NCBI RefSeq assembly: GCF_014898055.3
Contig: NW_023600993.1
Coordinates: 19,868,850 to 19,932,849, forward strand
Reading direction: 5' to 3'
Length of the DNA: 64,000 nt
Source: Talpa occidentalis
Taxonomy: Eukaryota; Chordata; Mammalia; Eulipotyphla; Talpidae
Below are positions 58,095 to 64,000 of this stretch, piece after piece. Under the pieces are notes generated by a model. It was not told where the DNA came from. It saw only the letters and a list, made by a program, of their open reading frames with translations, and did no database searches. The position numbers and the translations under genes are program-made. Position 1 is the first letter of the stretch. Every line of letters starts with the position of its first letter.

Positions 58095-58305
58095 TTGTTT
58101 TGTACTCACCATTTACATGACTTTCATACATAATTACCAGATTTGATCCTGAAAACATCTAGTGAAATAGTGACTATTATTATTCCCATGTTACAAATAA
58201 AGGCAGTAAGACTCAAACAAATTAAGTGTTCTACCCGAGATTACACAGTGAATAAACTCTGAAATTGGGACTTGCCTCTCAGTCTCTCTGGCCTGATGAC
58301 CCATC
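58095..58305 (-). mobile_element. MIR relic, antisense
   Basis: GATCCTGAAAACATCTAGTG, GACTATTATTATTCCCATG, TTACAAATAAAGGCAGTAAG and GAGATTACACAGTGAATAAAC follow the reverse complement of MIR. Confidence 0.8.
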
Positions 58306-61300
58306 CAGAAGAGCAATAACCAACCTGGTTCTCATACCAGAGCTGCTGCCTTTTGTCTGTATATGTAGCAAACTCCAACATCAATATCAAAAGCTCACAA
58401 AGGCAACACATGTTCATTGAGCTTCTACTGAACACAGCATAGGACCCGTTTCTAAAAGACCAGACATAAAGTAAGTAGAAATGTGTGACATGTGTGCACT
58501 TAAACATGGATATAGAAGAACATTTCTACCCAAGAACCCCTTGCTATGTCTAGTAAACTCAGGAAACCCCAGAAAGATGATCATTAAACATTCACTTTAA
58601 AACTCCTTAAGTGGTTTGGCATTCCAGAACTTAGATATCTGTGTATAGAACACCCATCAATCCTAAAATGCATTACTAAAGAAAATCACATCTTATATTT
58701 CAAATATAGCCTTTGTAGCTAAATCTAAGCTCTGGCATTATAATTTGCATTGGCCTACTTTATATTTAAGGACTATAGAGGAGTTTTCTGATGGCCTGCA
58801 GGAGAAAAGCATATTTCAAGGTGATGGGTCCAACAGAAATAGCCCTGAAAAGCACATCAGGATGCTCTAGGTAAGCTCAGGAAAATGAGAATCAGAGAGG
58901 TTGTCATCAGTTATGCCCAAGTTTTTCATCTGGATGACTGGCATGAAAAAGGCTAAGGCAACAGGGATATGCAAAGAAGAGGTGAGTGCTTAGAGCACAC
59001 AAAAATCAATTTGGTATTGCTTTAAGCAAGACAAAAACAAGGAAATACCTATTTAGTTAAGTGGAAAGGAATTTTAATGTTTTAACAAGAGCTTGTTTAG
59101 CAAGTACCATTTTTCTTTTGTCCTCAAAAATACTGAGAACGTTTTTGCATTAATAATTACTTGCAGTCTCAAGTAATTAAAATCTAATTTATTTGCTTAT
59201 TGAGCAGCATTTCATGTATTCATTATGCTGCGGTGAGAATGTAAGCACAGGGTTGCCTGGAAGAATTGATCAGAAATAACTAACTAAAAATAGGATGCCC
59301 AAAGACACAAAATTTAAGCTCCTTCCTCACGTGAGCAAATTCCAGTTGCCTGAGGTATTTGTCATATATCAGTGAATGTTGCTGTATCATAAGTAACCAG
59401 AATTCTCTCTTTCTATGTTTCTCTAAACAATATGGTGTGGCAGTGATCTTACAGATCTTACTGTAACTCACCAAATTTCCATCTGCCCTTTTCCCATGCA
59501 ACAAAGAGCAGGACCTCTGAGGACTTACAGATGATGTCATTCTTTCCCTTCTCCCAGCATCTGCTGTGAACACAACCACGAGGGGAATGTGAAATCAGCT
59601 AAAACAATGTTACCTCCTTTATTCTTAGCAACTAAGAGATTCTGAAACTTGAGAGGATCTTTTTTCCCTTTCAGGATCCACTAAAGTAGAGCTGGCTTGA
59701 ACTAGGAAAGTTATGTTCGACCACATATTGGAGATCCAGAGAATCCAGTAAGGAGAGAGTGACTAGATGTTTTAAAAGGAATCCATGGAATTGGTGGCAT
59801 AAGGGACAGGACAACTGTGTGAAAATAGAGGACAATGAAGACACCCACAGAGGCCTGGAGGATCAGGAAGTCCCTGGAACCCCTAAGGCAAAAGGGGTGG
59901 TGCTAGAACCCAAGGCTATGATGGGCTTGTACAGCCTGAGTTGCAGCCTAGAGAAGGTAAAAGTAGAATTACCTGACTTCTCCTTTCTTTCCATAGTCTG
60001 GTCTCTGAGAAACACATTCCAGGGGGTGAGCAGGGGAAGTCCAGTGGCTCTAAAGGACAGACCTACATCCGAAAAAGCCTTCGGAAGAAGTGATCTCATT
60101 ATAATGCACTTCACATCTTACTAACCAGAATTGAGCTGAAAGAGATACAGGTTTCAGTGTTGGCCTGAGAAGCACAACACCAGCCCACAAGCCCAGAATA
60201 ACCCTTTGCAGGCTGAGAAGCAGAGCTGGAAATATATGTGAGAATTGTTTGTGAACTCATGTTTGACACCTGGGAATTCCAGACATCTCTGGGTGAAATG
60301 AAGCAGAGGTAGGGAACTGGGCAGGCTAAAGCTTGCCTGATACTCAAGGAGATGGAAGAGTGAAACATCAGTTATTACCCTAAATGGGATCTAGCATTAC
60401 CTCTAGATTGATCATACCTGATTGCTCATGCATATGAGAAAGCTAAAACCATATGTACCAGCCTGTCAACAGTGATTGTGTGTCTGCATTTCCTGAAATC
60501 CCTTCAGTAAGTGTAAAGTATACATACTTTACTTTCTAAGGTTTTAAAAATGAAGATACTCTGGGCTTTTGGAGGACTGTGGATGGGTGTAGGAACACAT
60601 CCTGTACATGACTGAAATGGAAAGGCCTGCAGAGTTGCTCAGCCTGGGGATCTCTTCCAGCCAGTTTCTTGTTACATGAGAAAATGAACTCATGTTTGAC
60701 CTTTTTTTTAAAAAAAAAGTAGCTGAATTCATTCTGTTTAGAATACTTGCTGCTTTCTGTGTTTCTGGGTAGGTGTGCTTTATGGAGTGCTGGCATCTCA
60801 TCACCCATCTCAAGACAGTCCTGCAAGGACCATGTTCCAGAGACTGTTGCTGTCAGCAGATTTCAAGGACCTGCCTTGTCAAAACCAAGCATTCACATTT
60901 TGACTCTTGGGTTCCTGGGAAAATTTCTGACAAAGATGGCTTTAACATTCCCCTAGTCTTCCCTCAAAGTTAGACGAGTTTCTCTCTCTTTATATTCCCC
61001 TAATCTCCCCTTTCTTAGAGCATTTACTTTAGAAAATTCATCTGTGCAAATTCTTTCTCGGCCCTCTTTGACAGGTAGACCCAGCTCTTTAGAAGCCTCT
61101 GGCAGCTTTGGGGGCCCAGGAAAGTCTTCCTCAGCAATCAGAGGCCATCACTCTGAAATGTAAACATTGAAGGAGACAGCTCCCTTGCTTCCAGTCTCTG
61201 TGGGAGGGTAGATGTCTAACTTCATGGGGTCCCTAACTCCAAGCTTTAAAACTACCTCCTGCCATGAAGCTAGGAAGCTTGTTTTTGCCTTTGGTAGAGC

Positions 61301-61429
61301 CAATTAGCAAACACAGGTAGCTATGATTTTCTCCACCCCAGTTCTTTGAACTCACCAGTGAGAAATCTTTGAAAACTCATGTTTGACACCTGCAACATCA
61401 CCCTCTCCAGTTAGTCCAATCTCTCCCTG
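58306..61429. other. Repeat-poor, unassigned block
   Basis: About 3.1 kb in which no young retroelement is visible. 59140-59225 is rich in TTAATAATTA, GTAATTAAAATC and TATTCATTATG words. A 121-codon plus-strand frame at 59759-60124 has no recognised domain and no splice support. Confidence 0.4.
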
Positions 61430-61433
61430 ATTG

Positions 61434-62007
61434 TGTTACAGGGCAGGAAGAGGGGCACCCCAGGCCCCGCAAAGCTGCCTGCTCTAAATAGGTTCTGCCA
61501 TCCGCTGCGTCAACACAAAACATATGAGACTTTGATGGTAAGGAACTTTAATACAATTCGGAAGCAATACAGGAAAGGCAAAGAATCTAGTTGCTAAATC
61601 AAGAAACTACCCCCTCGTGGGTAAAACTCCACCCAAACTGGATTGGCCCAGAGCAAGGCCCCAAAGCCTGCCACAAGTCTAAAGCACCTTCCAGTGGGGA
61701 CCCACAGAAAAGGATCAGAAACAACCAAACAAGTCTGAAAGGAAAAGAGCAAAATCAAAATCAAGACAAAAACCACCGTTGGCACCTCCCCACAGGTCTC
61801 TCACCCACATCTGTGCAAGCGTGGTTTCTTCATGTGTCCCTCTGCTCCATGTGCCTCCTCCAGGTCTCCTTTTGGCTCTCCATCCTGCTTCTTTCCTTCC
61901 TCTGTCACTTCTCCAGCTTCTTCTCTTCTCTTTGCTCAGCTCTACCCTCCTTTGGGTGGGGCAAGAAACCTGGAACCTCCCCCTTTCCTGGGGACCACCC
62001 TGTTATA
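61434..62007 (-). mobile_element. Solo LTR, family A, with target duplication
   Basis: 574 bp, starting TGTTACAGGGCAGGAAGAGG and ending ACCACCCTGTTATA on the plus strand. The tetranucleotide ATTG flanks it at 61430-61433 and 62008-62011. It retains both segments that are missing from one or other of the 14.5/18 kb LTRs, so it is the most complete copy here. It is presumably the product of recombination between the two LTRs of a former provirus. Open frames of 145 and 96 codons on the plus strand are antisense by-products. Confidence 0.9.
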
Positions 62008-62098
62008 ATTGCATTAGTCTTGCATTAAACCATCCTCCACCGCCTAACTTTTTCCAATTCAAAACTTAGTTTGACACTTCCTTGCTCTATCCTAGGTT

Positions 62099-62510
62099 TG
62101 TTACAGTGTAACACCAACGGGAAAAAGCACCCACATGCTTTAAAAAGCTGTGAACAAGACCCAAGGGAAGGCAAGACCCAAGGGCTTATTTACAAGGGAA
62201 ATGAGCTAGGGGGAATCACAGAGACAGAGATTAATCAGTCAATCACCCCATCGGTCCTACCAGTAATGCTATCTGAGCAGGGACCTTGGGTGCATGCTGA
62301 AGGTTGGCAAAACCAAGACCCCAGCAGGCCCACACATGTTTGGTTTTATACCAGGTTTAGCTGTTTAACTCTACCCTCAACTCCACCCTTTGAGAAGTCA
62401 AGAGTCATGGCAGATCCACAGCGCCCGGGATCTCTTTGGCATGAAGGTAGAGGGGAGTCCATAACACATCAGTGGGTGGAGTTCATTCAGGACAAACTCT
62501 TGTCCCAACA
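62099..62510 (-). mobile_element. Solo LTR, family B, with target duplication
   Basis: 412 bp. The plus strand starts TGTTACAGTGTAACACC and ends CTCTTGTCCCAACA. GGTT flanks it at 62095-62098 and 62511-62514. On the minus strand a TATAAAA (62344-62350) beside CACATGT is placed as in the 27-kb copy. AAATAAG near 62190 is a possible polyadenylation signal. The 155-codon frame on the plus strand is antisense to the LTR. Confidence 0.85.
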
Positions 62511-62742
62511 GGTTCATCATATATTTATGAGTTATTAATGGTTTTTGGACCAGGAGAAATAGGAATTTTCACTTGACTTGCTCATCTCCCTGGGAAGCTA
62601 AGGGAGATCACATAGGTGTATATTCAAAAGAATCTTTGCAAAAGCAATGAGCACTTTGTTAAACAAGGTTCCTCTACTCCCAAAAGACCTCCAATTAAGA
62701 AGATGGTGTTAAGCTCCATCCTCTTTCAAGCACACTCTCTCT

Positions 62743-62744
<2 letters not shown>

Positions 62745-62779
<35 letters not shown>
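62745..62779. repeat. (AC)n microsatellite
   Basis: About 17 uninterrupted AC dinucleotides. Confidence 0.98.
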
Positions 62780-62780
<1 letters not shown>

Positions 62781-63191
62781 CTTTCCACCTCATTTGAAGG
62801 AATGTGTACCCTTTCGTTTATTCAGGAAACTCTACAGCCAAGATATGCAACAACTTTAAGCCCCTGCAGCGAAGGTCTTGGGGGTTGGTTGGTAGAAAGC
62901 TTTCAATTTCCAACTCCTTAAGTGATTGCCTTGATGTTGTTTGGGAGAAGGTTTTGTGAAATGGGGGCAATGTGAAATATAACAGACCACGCAAGGCCTA
63001 ACCTTGAGCTATCTCTAGAAGGAGACTAGAACAGGTAGGATTCAGAGAATGGGGTTACCTCTGAGAAAAGTTTCACTGGATCTCCCCTTTCCAGAACCAC
63101 ATGGAGAGTTTCCCAAGGGGGCATTTTTATTATATATGTAAAAAAAAAGGAATAGAAAGAAAATGACTTGCTCAGACACCAACAGGCAGAA

Positions 63192-63417
63192 AGAGCTGCA
63201 TCTGAAAGGGACAGGTTGTTAAGAGATGCCTGTGTAGACACAGGCGGGCAGTCTTGGGTCAAGACCTATTGCTGCTGCTTTGCAAATGGAAAAGGTTTGT
63301 GAAAAGAAACACCTGCATAGACACAGGCAGGCAGCAGAGCTGCATTTGGAAGTGGTAGGTTTAAGAAAAAGAAGGCTGCATAGACACAGGCCGACAGTCT
63401 TTGGAGAAGAGCTGCAT
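63192..63417. repeat. Degenerate repeat of two alternating words
   Basis: TGCATAGACACAGGC (first copy TGTGTAGACACAGGC) occurs at 63231, 63314 and 63377. AGAGCTGCAT occurs at 63192, 63336 and 63408. Spacing is irregular, about 60-85 bases, so units have diverged or contain indels. Confidence 0.8.
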
Positions 63418-64000
63418 TTTGCCCTGCAGAAATTGCACAGATAGAGTGTTCTTCTTTTGGGGAGGGGTTCGTTCCTTTGTGGAATTGTTTATCACTTCTA
63501 GGGTGTGACTAGGTTGATTCCTAAGGACGGTGATTCTGTAAAATGACCCTCAATCTCCATATCCCCACTTCTGGTCTGTGCCTCCGGATATTTCCCATAG
63601 CATTCTGGGACTTGCTATAGCAATTGGGGCCTACGAATTTTTCATTTCCATAGTTGGTTTAATGACTATGTTAATCATCAGTCTCCACCCTAAATTTTCT
63701 ACTCTTGGCCTCCAACAGCTTCACTTCAGGAAATGTTCTTGCACAGACCCCTTGTCCAATAGGCCCAGAGCACCCTTGCTCCAGGACTGACAGATAAGGG
63801 GCTATGAACACTGGGATTCTTGGCCCAGCTCAGGGCAACTTCCCAGCATACCTTTCTAGCTCCAGAGCTCCCCAGAATGACTGAAGGCTGCCACTGGGCC
63901 TGCCTCACAGTTCAGCTTCCTCATCAGTTCCTTCCTTCTCTCCCTTCAGTCTTGATTCCTAAAACACTTTGTGATAAATATCCTGCCCATTAAACCCTCT

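Larger units (their letters stand above)
62515..64000. other. Unassigned sequence with simple and degenerate repeats
   Basis: Beyond the (AC)n tract and the TGCATAGACACAGGC repeats listed separately, nothing is recognised. The 70-codon frame at 63578-63790 is hydrophobic in its first half but has no family that I can name. Confidence 0.4.

Noticed and set aside
59759..60124. 121-codon plus-strand frame and its 83-codon antisense shadow
   Set aside because: No recognisable motif, no splice or promoter context and the opposite strand is equally open.
61591..62538. 145- and 155-codon plus-strand frames at 61591-62028 and 62071-62538
   Set aside because: They lie antisense in two solo LTRs. The frame is not kept in the other family A copies at 14.5, 18 and 41 kb.
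63578..63790. 70-codon frame with a hydrophobic first half
   Set aside because: Short, with no splice sites or family match that I could support; hydrophobic runs are common in T-rich DNA.
1..64000. CRISPR arrays, operons, prokaryotic genes or phage modules
   Set aside because: Short direct repeats here are microsatellites or simple duplications. The abundance of SINE, L1, MIR, L2 and MaLR sequence shows a mammalian nuclear origin.

Overview
The window is mammalian nuclear DNA, AT-rich and gene-poor. It is dominated by interspersed repeats and has no convincing complete protein-coding gene. The best lineage clue is a tRNA-derived SINE of about 270 bp, present in about 20 copies. It has a GTGGCGCAG-type A box, a GGTTCGATCCC-type B box and a 3' end of the form AATAAATAAATCTTTAAAA. 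The AATAAA plus TCTTT tail is the hallmark of 'T+' SINEs, and the head (GGGCCTCCCTGGTGGCGCAG) resembles bat SINEs of the Ves/Rhin-1 kind. I infer a bat, possibly a rhinolophoid, but that rests on recall and not on a database comparison.

Layout. 0-14 kb: a perfect 46-bp tandem duplication, an old antisense L1, scattered MIR/L2 relics, four SINEs, a decayed sense L1/HAL1-like body and an MLT1-type LTR. 14.5-18.6 kb: a minus-strand endogenous-retrovirus-like element with paired LTRs, a polypurine tract, a lysine-tRNA-like primer site and a 4-bp target duplication, but no recognisable coding capacity. 19-26 kb: SINEs in both orientations, short L1 3' ends and a 5' fragment of U2 snRNA. 26,280-26,371: the only stretch that looks like a protein-coding exon (92 bp, acceptor and donor present, one open frame, PH-domain-like end helix). 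27-36 kb: two more LTRs, a SINE cluster, old L1, a MaLR LTR and a young 5'-truncated L1 with target duplication. 37-57 kb: SINEs (two with apparent 3' transductions), a truncated LTR/SINE/L1 junction, an octamer-rich unique block, a 37-bp LTR remnant with intact ends and target duplication, and L2/MIR relics. 57-64 kb: a repeat-poor block, then two adjacent solo LTRs of different families, an (AC)n tract and a degenerate repeat.

If the 26.28-kb exon is real, the whole window is intronic sequence of a plus-strand gene; otherwise it is intergenic. I found no CRISPR, operon or new enzymatic system. The most interesting material is the record of retroelement activity: LTR deletion remnants, SINE 3' transductions, nested LTRs and chimeric junctions. 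Family names for old repeats come from remembered consensus motifs, and their boundaries are approximate unless a target-site duplication is stated.
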